Positions 45,681-55,838 of a stretch of DNA of 64,000 nucleotides are shown here, one piece after another. Position 1 is the first letter of the stretch, and each line of letters opens with the position of its first letter. Location: NCBI GenBank assembly GCA_030374765.1, contig JARGXX010000033.1, positions 62,001-126,000 on the forward strand, in the 5' to 3' direction. This DNA is from Agarophyton chilense. Lineage: Eukaryota; Rhodophyta; Florideophyceae; Gracilariales; Gracilariaceae. The translations under genes and the position numbers were made by a program. Under the pieces are notes generated by a model. That model was not told the origin of the DNA. It saw only the letters and a list, made by a program, of their open reading frames with translations, and made no database searches.

Positions 45681-46970
45681 ATGGACGACGAGGTACCTGA
45701 TGTAGTCCTTGAGATAAGCGCTTCAGATTCGGAGTCTGAGCAAGACTCTCTCGTTAATTTCAGGAAACAATGGATCGCAACAAATAATGTGTTTCGAGCA
45801 GGAACGGTAACTGCTTTTCACGCTTATGTGACTGCTATTGTACTAACAATTTCGGAGCTGGTCGAGCGACAAACCCCGAAGCCCTCTCTATTCCCTACTA
45901 TTAAGCCGAATTTTGAAGATGTCACCGCGATACTATATGACAGTGATTTTTCAAGGGCGTTTCGAATGTCTCGAACCGCTTTGAACGCACTACGAGAAAT
46001 AATTGAGAGAAGTAATCATTTGAAGCCCGACACATTTGGAGACAGAATAAGAATACCTATTCCCGTCAAACTAGCAATTGGAATAAGAATTATGTCGGGT
46101 GCTAGTTTTCACGATCTCATGGTACTATATGGTGTAAGTGAAACTAGTGTCCGCAGGTGCTTCAAGCAGTTTATAACTGCAGTTCTAGATGTAATGTCGC
46201 TCCCGGGTCTACCAAAGAATGAAGAGGGTCTGCGTCAATTGGAATTTGGGTTTAAGACCTCGCGAAGAATTCCGAATCCTCTCTCGGGCTGTATTGGTGC
46301 TTTTGATGGGCTTTGTGTGAAAATCAGAAAGCCACCAAATGATGAGAATCGAAGTTCTTTTTACTGCAGGAAAGGATACTACTCGATTCCTGCGCAGGCT
46401 TTGGTCGACTCTGACTACCGCTTTCTTGACTTCTCTGCTCTTGCAGTGGGGTCTACTAACGATGCATTGGCTTTTTCTATATCCCCTTTAGCGCGGCACC
46501 TCGATGAGGGAAACATTCCTTTGGGCTACTACGCGGTGTGTGATGCGGCTTATACGTTATCTAACTTTTGTATAACCCCGTACCCAGGGAAAGATATTGA
46601 CGCTTTCAAAGACGCTCTCAACTTTTTTACTTCATCCATGCGAATTCATGTGGAACAAGCGTTTGGCATTCTCACAGGTCGTTGGAAGATATTTCGCAAT
46701 GGTGAAATCAATTACAGCGTGAAGGACTTTGTCAACATCATTGCCGTTGGGATGATTCTAAACAATTACGTCATGGATTCAATGCCGGGAAATAGGTACG
46801 TTTACAATCCTCACGAAATTAACGCTCTACAAACTGAATTAGATGATTGGCACTCAAGTATTCAGTCCATTGTGCCCCCAGATCTAGAAACAGACAGGGA
46901 GGTAATTCGGGAGAAACTACGTGAAATACTAGTGGAAAGAGGTTTGCTGCGTCCGACGAGTAACCTTTAG
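45681..46970 (+). CDS. PIF/Harbinger transposase, intact
   Basis: A 429-residue DDE transposase of the DDE_Tnp_4 / PIF-Harbinger type, which cuts and pastes its own transposon. The start is the first ATG after a stop and opens into an acidic N-terminus. A helix-turn-helix-like region lies at residues about 125-165 (MSGASFHDLMVLYGVSETSV). The catalytic acids are visible: D in GCIGAFDGLCVKI (about 213), D in YYAVCDAAYTL (about 289) and E in IHVEQAFGILTGRWK (about 330), the last a family hallmark. The frame has no breaks and ends in TAG. No partner Myb-like gene and no convincing terminal inverted repeats were found nearby. It may be a recently active copy or a domesticated gene (HARBI1-like). 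Confidence 0.9.
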   Translation: MDDEVPDVVLEISASDSESEQDSLVNFRKQWIATNNVFRAGTVTAFHAYVTAIVLTISELVERQTPKPSLFPTIKPNFEDVTAILYDSDFSRAFRMSRTALNALREIIERSNHLKPDTFGDRIRIPIPVKLAIGIRIMSGASFHDLMVLYGVSETSVRRCFKQFITAVLDVMSLPGLPKNEEGLRQLEFGFKTSRRIPNPLSGCIGAFDGLCVKIRKPPNDENRSSFYCRKGYYSIPAQALVDSDYRFLDFSALAVGSTNDALAFSISPLARHLDEGNIPLGYYAVCDAAYTLSNFCITPYPGKDIDAFKDALNFFTSSMRIHVEQAFGILTGRWKIFRNGEINYSVKDFVNIIAVGMILNNYVMDSMPGNRYVYNPHEINALQTELDDWHSSIQSIVPPDLETDREVIREKLREILVERGLLRPTSNL

Positions 46971-47532
46971 GTTTAATAGGTGAGTTAAATCGGATCAGCG
47001 TTTACATATGATGCAGCGTTATTACCATCTTTCTATATGTTTGGCAGGTTTTTGTTTTCCTACGAACGTTTCTTGCTGTGTGGGCTTGTTTTCGGTACTA
47101 CACTTGTCGAGCTGGGGAGATGTGGCAGCAGACTGTTGTGGAGATGGCAGTTACTGTTCAGCGATCTTCATCCGCGCACAAGCCAAAGCGTCGAGCTAAG
47201 AGCAAACAAGTTCGAACAATTTTCACAGTATTCCATACAACTACTGACAGCACTTTCGATCCTTGGTGATAGCCCCTTAATGATGGTGGTGGTGGCGTGT
47301 TTATGGATGCAATTAGAGGTTTCTCAGATCCGGACACTGTTTCGTTATCATAAGACGGCCAAAAGCCAGCACATTCTTCGAAAAGAATAATGAGACGCGC
47401 CTGAGGAATCATTCGAATGCAAACAATCAGCAATTGAATGAAACAGAGAGCCAACCGAGAGTAGACAATATGTGGTTAGAACCGGAAGATATACGAAACC
47501 AAATCCATACCCCTCTGTTGGGGGTGTGTTAA
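46971..47532. other. No recognisable gene
   Basis: This is the right flank of the Harbinger transposase. AATAGGTGAGTT directly after the stop resembles a 5' splice site but nothing downstream supports a second exon. A GGT-rich patch lies near 47285. The end of the transposon may be here but its repeat could not be identified. Confidence 0.4.
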
Positions 47533-48740
47533 CTAAGAAAACGGTTCAAGCCCCATGGCCTTAGCCATTTGCACAATGGCAGTTCTCATTAGAGCACAAG
47601 AAGCGTTCTGAAGAACGACATCACCGGAGGACAAGGGAACAGAATCGCGCACGAGTCTGTACGCAGTAAGAGCACATGCCGAAAGCGTCGCAGCAAGGTC
47701 AAGGCGAATGGAATGCGAAACAGAGATGAAATGACTGTAGTCAATGACAGAGACTCGATGCCAAGTTTCCAGGCGAATAGAGTGCGGAACAGGGATGATG
47801 GGACTGTATTCAATGAAAAAAGATTCATGACAAGTTCCCAACGAATTCTTTCGTGGAACGCAGAGGGTCAGGGAGCTGAAAGAATTCCGAAACAACGCTA
47901 GCAAAGCGATTTGAACGCATGTCGCACCCCCACTGGGATGACGAGGTCCCCCTGCGCAACGCAGATAACGCCTGGGCCTGCAGACGTAACGTGCGCAACT
48001 TCCTCGGTACGGGCAATGGCAGGGAAGATATTTGGGGCGAAGACGGATGCAGAGTGGGTGTCACAGATGGCGGCCAGATCAACGGGATCGACACTGGTGT
48101 AGTCGAGCCGCATACGGTTGTATGAGCTCGTAAAGTCTGACGTCTCTTTCCAACGCACCGTGTCGCATAACCTGTTTGCCAACGCGGACATTCACAGCTG
48201 CTGCTGCTGCCACGAAATATCGATCAAGTTGTAGATGGTACTGCACTCTACACAGTTTCCTTTGCTCAGAAACGGCTTGCCTTTGTACATGGAGCATAGT
48301 TTGGGTGGGATGAACACGTCGGTGCGACTTACGCTGCGCCCAGTGCCGCCTTAACCGCCGTGACAAGGGTTTTCCGTCTTGCCTCTGCGCACGGAAACGG
48401 CGCTGCTTCCAGTTGCAGAACGATGAGAGAAAGAGTTTGGGTAACCATTTGGGCGGCACGTTGAAAGGATTGGAAGTTGCGGCGCTTCTGGAGGGGGTGC
48501 ATGAGTATTGAGGTTGGTTTCATTATAAAGGCAGTCGATCAAGTTGCTTGCACCGAGCCAGAGTCATGAAAGGGACGGAGCAAGCCACTTAAGACCGAGA
48601 TCGCTGTCGGACGGCTTAGCATCGGGCAGCTGCAGGAGCGAAAGCACGGAAAACGGCGCGCCCGTGGAGGTGAAGGTGTATGCGGTGGAAAACAAGGGCG
48701 CAACAAGAGCGTGACGCGCAAGCGCCGGGAAGCGGAGCAT
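47533..48740 (-). pseudogene. MECR: MECR pseudogene (mitochondrial trans-2-enoyl-CoA reductase)
   Basis: The intact enzyme performs the last NADPH-dependent step of mitochondrial fatty acid synthesis. The copy begins at the ATG at 48740 with a targeting-like peptide (MLRFPALARHALVAPLFST), then a PFSVLSLLQLPDAKPSDSD segment like the family N-terminus. About 350-450 bases of unrelated-looking sequence interrupt it. Similarity resumes at about 48110 (VDPVDLAAIC, IARTEEVAHVTSAGPGV, QGDLVIPVGVRH) and again at about 47705-47533 (AATLSACALTAYRLVRDSVPLSSGDVVLQN, split here at 47640). The glycine-rich NADPH loop after VVLQN is degraded and the C-terminal half is absent. At least two frame changes, a 65-base internal duplication and the truncation rule out function. 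The N-terminal segment may be a second copy of the start rather than one split gene. Confidence 0.68.
47704..47832 (-). repeat. 65-bp tandem duplication inside the MECR pseudogene
   Basis: Two adjacent units of about 65 bases (about 47704-47768 and 47769-47832) both encode a version of SHFISVSHSIRL. Normal family members have this segment once. The units have diverged, so the duplication is not recent. Confidence 0.75.
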
Positions 48741-48994
48741 TGCGGCAGGCGCGCGGCGGAGATGATGACACCACACACGATTGGGTTTCGCGTTGCGCGA
48801 TTCTTTCTCTTGGTGAAGCGAAACGAGGCGATGCGATATGGATGCGGGAATTGCGAATCGAAAGCTGCCTAGATAGCTCTGTTTTTGGTTAAAATCGGGG
48901 GCGGGAGGACCAAAGGGGCTACCCAAGGGCGCTTGGTCAAGCCAAGGCGAGGAGGCGGTAACGTCGTCTCCCAGCAGCAACACAGCGCCGTGTG

Positions 48995-49002
48995 TATTTA
49001 AA
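48995..49002 (+). promoter_or_regulatory. TATA-like word between MECR and GPI
   Basis: TATTTAAA lies in the 415-base gap between the divergent starts of the MECR and GPI copies, about 155 bases before the GPI ATG. Position and sequence suit a core promoter, now presumably dead. Confidence 0.35.
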
Positions 49003-49154
49003 CCGAAGTTTCTTCGCTGGTTGTGGCACTTATCGGCGTCGTCGCGTGCGATGAGGCGTCGCTGGAGCGCGTCGACCTATGCTTCATAATTTGGCGCCCC
49101 ATCAGCACCCCAAAAACATTACCAAGCCCACTCCCCCCTTCCCAACCCCAAGCA

Positions 49155-50105
49155 ATGCCTTCCTCGCGCGCTGACGACGACAATGGCACCTCGGACCTCG
49201 ATATTCAGCCCTATAACCCCTACAAGCCTTCCTCATTGGCCGCCACCCCGCTGGTGGCAACTTCTGGCAGCACTCTGTCGTCAGAGTCCTTACGCGAAGC
49301 CGTGGGATAGTATGGGCACAGATTCAAATATTGTACGTCAGCATATGGTTGCCTGCAGTACTAACTTGGTGAAGACAGAAGAGTTTGGTATTGCTCCGGA
49401 AAATGTATTTCTGTTTCGGATTAGGATGGTGGAAGATACTCCGTTTGTTCCGCAGTTGGGGCACTACCATTGAGTCTTTTCTATGGATACAATGTGTTCG
49501 AAAATGTCCTCAGCGGTGCGCGTAGCATCGATAAGCATCTGGCCAACGTCCCATTGGAAAGGAACACTCCAGCACTAATGGGCTTAATGGGGGTGTGGAG
49601 AATGACCTTCATGGGGTACAATTCAAGGGCTACGCACCCATACATCGAGGCTTTGAACAAATTCCCGGCCCACATTCAACAGGTTGATATGGAGAGCAAT
49701 GGCAAACATATTTCACGACATGGTGTCGAACCTGACATTGCAGTTGGTGACGTCGATTTATGAGAGCCTGGAACCCTAGGTCAACACAGCCTCCTCCAGT
49801 TGCTACACATGGGGCAGGTTGTTCCCTGTACGTCTATTGGATTCATGGAGTCTCAGACCTCAACTTTTCAAGATGGGGAGCCCGTGGGTAATCATGATGA
49901 ACTCATGTGGAACTTTTTCGCCCAGACAGATACTTCGGCGAGGAAAAGAACGGCTAACGAATGTCGTGCCGATGGACGTCCCGAGTGGCTTATTCCTCAA
50001 CCCCTCGGACCCTTATCCTTAACATCAGCATTTCTTCGCCGCACGCCCCACAATCTTTCTTCATTCAAACTGGCTCTTCACATACTGGTCAAACAACGCT
50101 TGTAA
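49155..50105 (+). pseudogene. GPI: GPI pseudogene (glucose-6-phosphate isomerase)
   Basis: The intact enzyme interconverts glucose 6-phosphate and fructose 6-phosphate. The ATG at 49155 starts an N-terminus ending in LSSESLREAVG, like the family start. About 190-200 codons are then missing at 49310, and similarity resumes with QHMVACSTNLVKTEEFGI (49345). GGRYSVCSAVGALPLSL (49440), HIQQVDMESNGKHIS (49672), EPGTLGQHSL (49764) and NHDELMWNFFAQ (49892) follow; this is the sugar-phosphate-binding and catalytic core of the enzyme. A stop at 49308, a frame change near 49425, a TGA at 49761 and decay after about 50020 make it nonfunctional. No introns interrupt the matched parts, so it is either a retrocopy or from an intron-poor gene. 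The C-terminal 70 or so residues are not recognisable. Confidence 0.88.
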
Positions 50106-50783
50106 ATATCTCTAGTCTTCTCTCAAACTGATGTACCTTCGTACAGTACACGTAGGATTTCCTCCCAATTGTTCTCCACATGCATCACCCAAAACAAAAA
50201 AAGCAGCAGCAGGAGCAGTTGTCCTGGTGAAAGAGAGATATTGTGGCCATGAAGCACCGACCAGATCAGAGAATCGCGCAATCTAAAAGCCACCCAAGGC
50301 ATCGCTGTTTGCTGAACAATCCCGAAATGCTTTCCAGAGTATGGGCAAGTCAAATCATCAGAGCATGACATTCACTTTTTTTATCTATTCAAGAGTATCA
50401 AAGGGGGTCCTTCTTTGGGTAAAAAGGTGAGAATCTCAAGCATACCAGACTTTTTCCCCTTCCCATTTTCATCACAAAGTAACATTATCAACTGTTTCCA
50501 AGTATGAGTCGGCGCACAATGTGACCTTTGCGCATTGTGTGAGTTCCAACGTTTTGCGAGTGTTTTGAATCGGAGCCTACAAGTTGCAAGCGACCTCTTT
50601 GACTGTAACAGCATCCCTGATCCATCGTTGCAAACGGAAACCATCAAATTTCAAAGCTCGTGTTTCTTAAAATCGCGAATCGCTTGAAACATGAGGTAAA
50701 GACTTGGCACACTAGTCTCCAACGTTCGTACTATACAGTTTTCACTGCAAAGAGATCCAAAGATATCGCCATATTCCTTGAGC
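50106..50783. other. No recognisable gene
   Basis: This lies between the GPI and bromodomain pseudogenes. A minus-strand frame at 50647-50381 (88 codons) and one at 50845-50651 resemble nothing I know. They might be the eroded 3' end of the bromodomain gene, in other frames. Confidence 0.35.
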
Positions 50784-52163
50784 TCATGGCCAGCCCTGCA
50801 TGAACCAACCTTTTTGATATCGTATTTCCACGAGTCTAGTCTCAATGTCTATGATTTTCCCTTCACTTTGTCTCAACGCTTCTTTCGCGGTATGAGCTGC
50901 AGGGTTCCTTAGAGAGAATTGATTATCTCTCAAAATCTTTTTATCTAGTTCATTGATATCCATTTCGAGGGACACTTCGTTGAACAGGTCCATTCTATTC
51001 AATCCTCAAGCGATGATGTCCACAACGGCTTTCATGTGTACAAAATCTAGTCAGCCAACCTGTTCGCATACAGCTTTCTTTTCCTCAAAAGACAGTTCGA
51101 TCTGCTTCATCTTATTCAGTTATACAGACATTTCAAGCACTGCCTTTCTCCTTTTCGTCAGATTGTCGTGTTTTACTTCAAGTTCCATGACGACCGCGCT
51201 CTTCCGGCCGCGTTTCTTCTCCATGTTCTCTGTGGATACGAATGTAGTGGTCACTTCCCCAATTCCAGTGTCGTGTTCGTCACTACTCACGCTGCTGGTA
51301 TTTACCAATGTGCCACTTCTTTCTTTTCGTTGCTTTGCTAGTAGATCTTTGAGTGCTTCTTGCATTGCTCGAGCTTTTTCTTGTTTAAGACGTGCAGCCC
51401 ACTCAGCCTCATTCTTTCGCAACTCTTCTTTTCGCCTTCTTTCAGCTTCTTTCGCCATCCTCCTCACCTTTTCAAGCGCCGCCGCCGCTTTTTTCGCTTG
51501 GGAAGCTGCGAGTGCGGCCTCCTCGTCCGCTGCCTTGCGTCGTTTCCTTTCATTCTCACGCTTTCGCTCAATCTCGCGACGTTCTTTCTCCTTTTCACGT
51601 GCGATATGTGCTTCGTTTTCAATGATTTGTGAGCTTATATCATCCAATGGTGTCTTCCCTGTATCTTCCAACCCGCTACTAGGCTCGTTGTACTCCCTGC
51701 AGTTCTGAATTATCAAACGCAAGTCTTTCGCCATAGCTTTTCATTCGAATGCATAGGTAACGTTTTTCTTATCGTGGAGGATATACTTGTCGCCTTTCAT
51801 GTTTCTCTTGACGGTTCCCAGGTCCATTGGATGCTTGATTTTATCCAGATAACCGGGAATACCCTCGAGGCTCAAAAGCGTGAGAACGGGCTCTGAATAG
51901 TCCTGACATTCAGGCTTTTCCAAGAGTTCGAGTAACATGCCCTCATAGAATGCCCGTTGTGCAGTGCTGCGCACAGCGCGTGCGGATGTGAGAGACTCGC
52001 GTTCGGTGCGCTTACGTTTCTCGTTGGGGCGGTTTGAGGAAGGGGCCATGTCCATTCACTTCCCCTGCTCAATCAGCTCTTCATCGTCTTCCGGCGGGGA
52101 GGCTGCAGGTGGAGAAACAGAACACCCAGAGGAGGAACGACGGGACTTCCGGTTTCGCGCCAT
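50784..52163 (-). pseudogene. BET-type bromodomain gene, broken by in-frame stops
   Basis: BET proteins bind acetylated histones and recruit transcription factors in the nucleus. Reading from the ATG at 52163, one frame covers the whole gene. It has a basic N-terminus (MARNRKSRRSS), a bromodomain (about 51990-51660) with GIPGYLDKIKHPMDLGTVKR and the acetyl-lysine-binding NCREYN, a long charged coiled coil rich in K, E and R (about 51640-51340), and an extraterminal (NET) domain (about 51110-50930) with LSFEEKKAV and LEMDINELDKKI. Five in-frame stops interrupt it: TGA at 52056, 51741, 51051 and 51006, and TAA at 51120. There is no frameshift in 1.38 kb. The single bromodomain plus NET layout matches plant/algal GTE-type proteins. 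It is most likely a decaying duplicate. Confidence 0.8.
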
Positions 52164-52646
52164 GTCGCTCTGGGTGGAAGGAAGGAGAGAAGGCCGGGGA
52201 GCCGAGAGAACGATGAGAGAAGTTGCGCCAATCGAATAGGCCGGAGGGGTGGGGATGGCTTGGACAGGTTCACTTGCCAGACTGTGACAAGACACGGTGT
52301 TTCTGTCGTGCTCAAAAACAGAAGAATGCAAACGGCCCATTGCACATAAATGGGAACAACAACTTTCGTACAACCTGAATTCGACGCATGGGAAGGGAGA
52401 ATTGTTTCTGGCAGTGTCGTTGTCTCCGGTTTCGTTATAAGGGGCGAAAGTGGTCACGAAACAGGAGAAAGGAACTTACCGTAAAAGGTTCTCTATTGTT
52501 CTGGTCAAATCGAATCATGGAAGACAGAAGTACAAGTCTCGAGTGCGCTGAGATAACTGGTACCGACGAAAGGGAAGAAATGAAAAGTCAGCAAAAGATC
52601 ACGCCTATACATTTCCGCCAATGAAAGAGCCAACTCAAGCCTGGTT
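52164..52646. other. Upstream region of the bromodomain gene
   Basis: This is the gap between the bromodomain gene start and the end of the next minus-strand gene. Open frames on both strands are short and unsupported. No clear TATA box. It is probably promoter and 5' UTR, plus the 3' UTR of the neighbour. Confidence 0.4.
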
Positions 52647-54353
52647 TTAGTCTTTGTTCTTGGTAACGGGAAGTTCCTGCAACATATGATCAAGAGCAGT
52701 CTTCAATGCCCAATACACATTGTGTAGTGATTCAACATGAAAATCATCCTTGTCCGCATCCCTCGCTTTCAGATACCTCTCGTAGGCCTCGTCCATAGTT
52801 TTACTCAGCTCGTTTATCCGGTTCGAGGTCTGCAATGTAGACTGCGAAGAATTTTGCAACGGTTGAGTGGAATTTTCGCGAGCTCTTCGGCGTTCTTCAA
52901 GATGCTTATCCCTTCCCTCCAGCATTTGCTGTTGCAAAATGATATGCTGCTTCTGCATAGCGTTAAATTCGTTCATCGACGTTCCAAGCTCCGAGAGAGT
53001 GCTTTGAATTTTGTTGTCGTTGCTACTGCGGTTCGAACGAATCCGTTTGCTCGAAATAGAAAGCTCACCCGAACTCGCTCGACGTTTCACTACACTCTCG
53101 TCATGAAGCCTCTGTCCTTTGCCTAGACTTCCCCCCGCATTATTAGGTATGTTTCGCGAGATGAAGCGCGCGACCACCTTATCTGTATCCTCATAGTTGA
53201 GGCCAAACACAATAAACGTTAGATATGTACGCCTTCCAACAGCTGAAAGGCGATTGAGGCGTTGGTTTTTGTGGCAGAATTCTTTGAAAGGGATCTCACC
53301 ATTATTGCCGCTCACGTCGTACTTAGCCAGCGTAGACGTCCACGCGCTTTTTGCTTCTCTCATTACCTGACATAATCTATTTTTAGATCTTCGATTCAGT
53401 GGATGACAACTCGGATCGAAATATTCAAATGGTGGATCAAAGGAGTAAGTAGGGCAAAAATCCATGCTGTTGAACCGATCCGCCAGTAGATTCCAAAGAT
53501 CAGGGCGTTTCAATCCAGCGTCTTGAGCTTCACGTGACAGTGCACTCGAAATCCTCTCCACCGTTCGTTTGGATTTAACATCATCTCGCAGCATAAGAGG
53601 CAACCTGGCGAACTCCTCCTCCGAGAAATCCGTTGAATTTTCTTTCCTCTTCTTTTCTAAATCCTTCGATAGAGATTCCGCTTTAGAAACAACCAGGGCG
53701 TGGGAAATTTCATGACCGAATTTAGTTCTCTCCGCGACACCAGTAATCACTCTCAATAGATCAGGAACACCAGGCGGAGATTTGCACGACAGGACGTCTA
53801 TTGTGCGCATGTAGTTGCGACAATCATTCGGTACAATACTAAGTAGAAGCGGAAGCGGCATAATATTTCGGCGAACTTCGGTGTGAATATGCAGCATCAT
53901 TCGAGCGACGAGAACAGGCTTCGAGCCAGAAAGGTTACGCCGAACCTCACTGAGAACGGTTTGAAGTACCTTGGTCGTCCGAGACGAAAGGTAGTCGTAG
54001 GAAAACGCGAGCTCCATTTCCAGACTTTCAAGTTGAAGGGACTGAAAGTTTACTGCATCATGGTTTAGCTGAAATGTATCTTCTGCAAGAACCACATTCG
54101 GTTCAGCGGCACTTGGTAGAGACGTTTGTGATTTGAATCTCGTTGGTGAAAGAGGAGCAATCTCTTCCTGTACGAGCTCCGGGAACATCTGAAAACGCGA
54201 TTGAAAAAGAGCGCGAGTAGAAGTTAGTACAAAGATACGCGATTTAAAGTTAGCGCGAGTAGAAGATAGTGGTGGAAGAGACGCTGGGAAGCAATGTAGA
54301 AGGGGAACGTTCAAAACCGTGCGGAAAGGATGCGCAGTCTCAAAGGCAAACAT
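52647..54353 (-). CDS. Unrecognised 568-codon gene, intact
   Basis: An uninterrupted minus-strand frame ends in TAA. The first ATG is at 54353, but the first 55 residues include an imperfect repeat (TRANFKSR / TRALFQSR) that looks like leader sequence, and the second ATG at 54188 follows TTTTCAG, a good 3' splice site. The real protein may therefore start there (513 residues, MFPELVQEE). Residues about 225-420 are charged and look folded, with DLWNLLADRFNSMDFCPTYSF and SAVGRRTYLTFIVFGLNY. The last 140 residues form a probable coiled coil (QKQHIILQQQMLEGRDKHLEERRR and a second helix). A basic KRIRSNR suggests nuclear location. The layout of a DNA-binding-like domain plus coiled coil resembles transposon accessory or transcription-factor-like proteins. 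I cannot assign a family. Confidence 0.6.
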   Translation of the reverse strand: MFAFETAHPFRTVLNVPLLHCFPASLPPLSSTRANFKSRIFVLTSTRALFQSRFQMFPELVQEEIAPLSPTRFKSQTSLPSAAEPNVVLAEDTFQLNHDAVNFQSLQLESLEMELAFSYDYLSSRTTKVLQTVLSEVRRNLSGSKPVLVARMMLHIHTEVRRNIMPLPLLLSIVPNDCRNYMRTIDVLSCKSPPGVPDLLRVITGVAERTKFGHEISHALVVSKAESLSKDLEKKRKENSTDFSEEEFARLPLMLRDDVKSKRTVERISSALSREAQDAGLKRPDLWNLLADRFNSMDFCPTYSFDPPFEYFDPSCHPLNRRSKNRLCQVMREAKSAWTSTLAKYDVSGNNGEIPFKEFCHKNQRLNRLSAVGRRTYLTFIVFGLNYEDTDKVVARFISRNIPNNAGGSLGKGQRLHDESVVKRRASSGELSISSKRIRSNRSSNDNKIQSTLSELGTSMNEFNAMQKQHIILQQQMLEGRDKHLEERRRARENSTQPLQNSSQSTLQTSNRINELSKTMDEAYERYLKARDADKDDFHVESLHNVYWALKTALDHMLQELPVTKNKD

Positions 54354-55838
54354 GTGGGATTAAACTGGCGCAGGAAATAATATCTGCACGTGGCTTGCGA
54401 ACCAAAAAGTTTGGATGGAGTATCCGATAAAGGAAGAATATGCAGTATTTTTCTTATAATCTCTTACATCCTGACAAACTTCTGCTGGGGGTCGGCGCTT
54501 TAGAGGCGCCGATATCCCAGCGATCAGCTCGGGATACCGAGGACTTTTGTAACGGCAGAAACCCAAGATTTTTGGTTCATGCCTGATTTTTTGCCATGCT
54601 GACGAGCGCCCTGAGCGAAATTGCTGTTTTATGATTTCAGATTGCACCCATTACTTAGAATCGAAGATGGTATTTGGTATTTTATTAAAAATAAGGTTAT
54701 TGCACCTTTATTGAACAAAAAAAACACTTTGATTTTCAACTACAAATTACAGGGAAGAGCGGGAAAATCGAACATTTCTGTAATACTATGAGTACCTGTG
54801 TCCAAGTACGCAATTTATGGATATTAAAAATTATAAGCTGTACAAAGTAATTGACAACATCTTTTAAGAACTCATATCTTATATAATTTTCAAAAAATAT
54901 CTTCATTATATTTTGGTTTTTTTTTTCTTTTTCGTGAAGCAACAAGAAGTACCTTCCAACATTGCTTTATATTTCAGCAGTTTTCAAGTAAACGAGCTTT
55001 TCGATGACGAAGGATTACCTGGTGTGTGCTGCATGTGCAAATATATAGTGAATCCAGGACGCTCAGTCCGTGAAAATTCGAGCGGAAGGCACCTCATTAG
55101 GAAAAATGCGTTTTTAGGCCCTCAGAGCAGTTCAAGAATGCACATCCTGGCCACTGCAGTACTGATGCCTCAGCCACTCACTACACCTCGAAAGCCTCTC
55201 CACCCTCGTTCAACGCCCTACTTTTGCTCGAAAAATGTTGAGGACTTGCTATCTTCCTTTAAAAACATTTTTTGCGCTCGTTTGTTGCTTGTGACTTACT
55301 GCTATATTCCTGTGCACTTTGAAAATGTATGTTTTGCAATTAGGTTTCACGCAGTCACAAGAATCATCATGTTACATAAGCACCACACATCCCAGATTCT
55401 TACCGGTCCCACTTTCCTCCGTCTCATTGGAACACCGGCAAGTGCATTGAAATGACGGTTGGAACATACTCTTATGGATTGCAAATGCGTTGGGGCTGAC
55501 GAAGCTATTCGTCTCATCCACATGACGAAAAACCCCCATGCAGATGCAATCTTCTTTTTACGTACAGTTTGAGCATTTTTAACGTCTTTAAGCATAAGGT
55601 GTCCGTGATCAAACATAAAAGCGGACGATGTTATCGTTATGGTTGCGTTGCGTACTGCATTCAGTTACATGATACAGCCTCAATTCCAGGTTCCCGAGCT
55701 ATGAAGGTGTTTATACGTTATGATGTTGCACAACGGTTGTAAAACCGTTTCATAGATTGGTGCTCTCACTTATCTTATAATGAAAACAGCAGTTTTCAAC
55801 GTCACAGAAAATGTACCCGTAACTTTGTGAGTGAATCT
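54354..55838. other. AT-rich region without a recognisable gene
   Basis: An AT-rich stretch (especially 54640-54930) has a poly-T run at 54918. A plus-strand frame at about 55138-55455 and a minus-strand frame at 55616-55347 overlap, and neither resembles a family. It probably contains the promoter of the 568-codon gene at its left end. Confidence 0.4.

Noticed and set aside
44867-47515. Terminal inverted repeats for the Harbinger element (ttattgggggc at left, gggggtgtgttaa at right)
   Set aside because: After the putative TTA target duplications the two ends do not pair; the resemblance is only a G run.
50784-52163. Reassigned TGA codon explaining the stops in the bromodomain gene
   Set aside because: Intact genes in the window use TGG for tryptophan, and a TAA also interrupts the frame. 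Ordinary decay is simpler.
54913-55455. 180-codon plus-strand frame
   Set aside because: It begins in a poly-T run without ATG, has no recognisable domain, and overlaps an opposing frame of similar quality.
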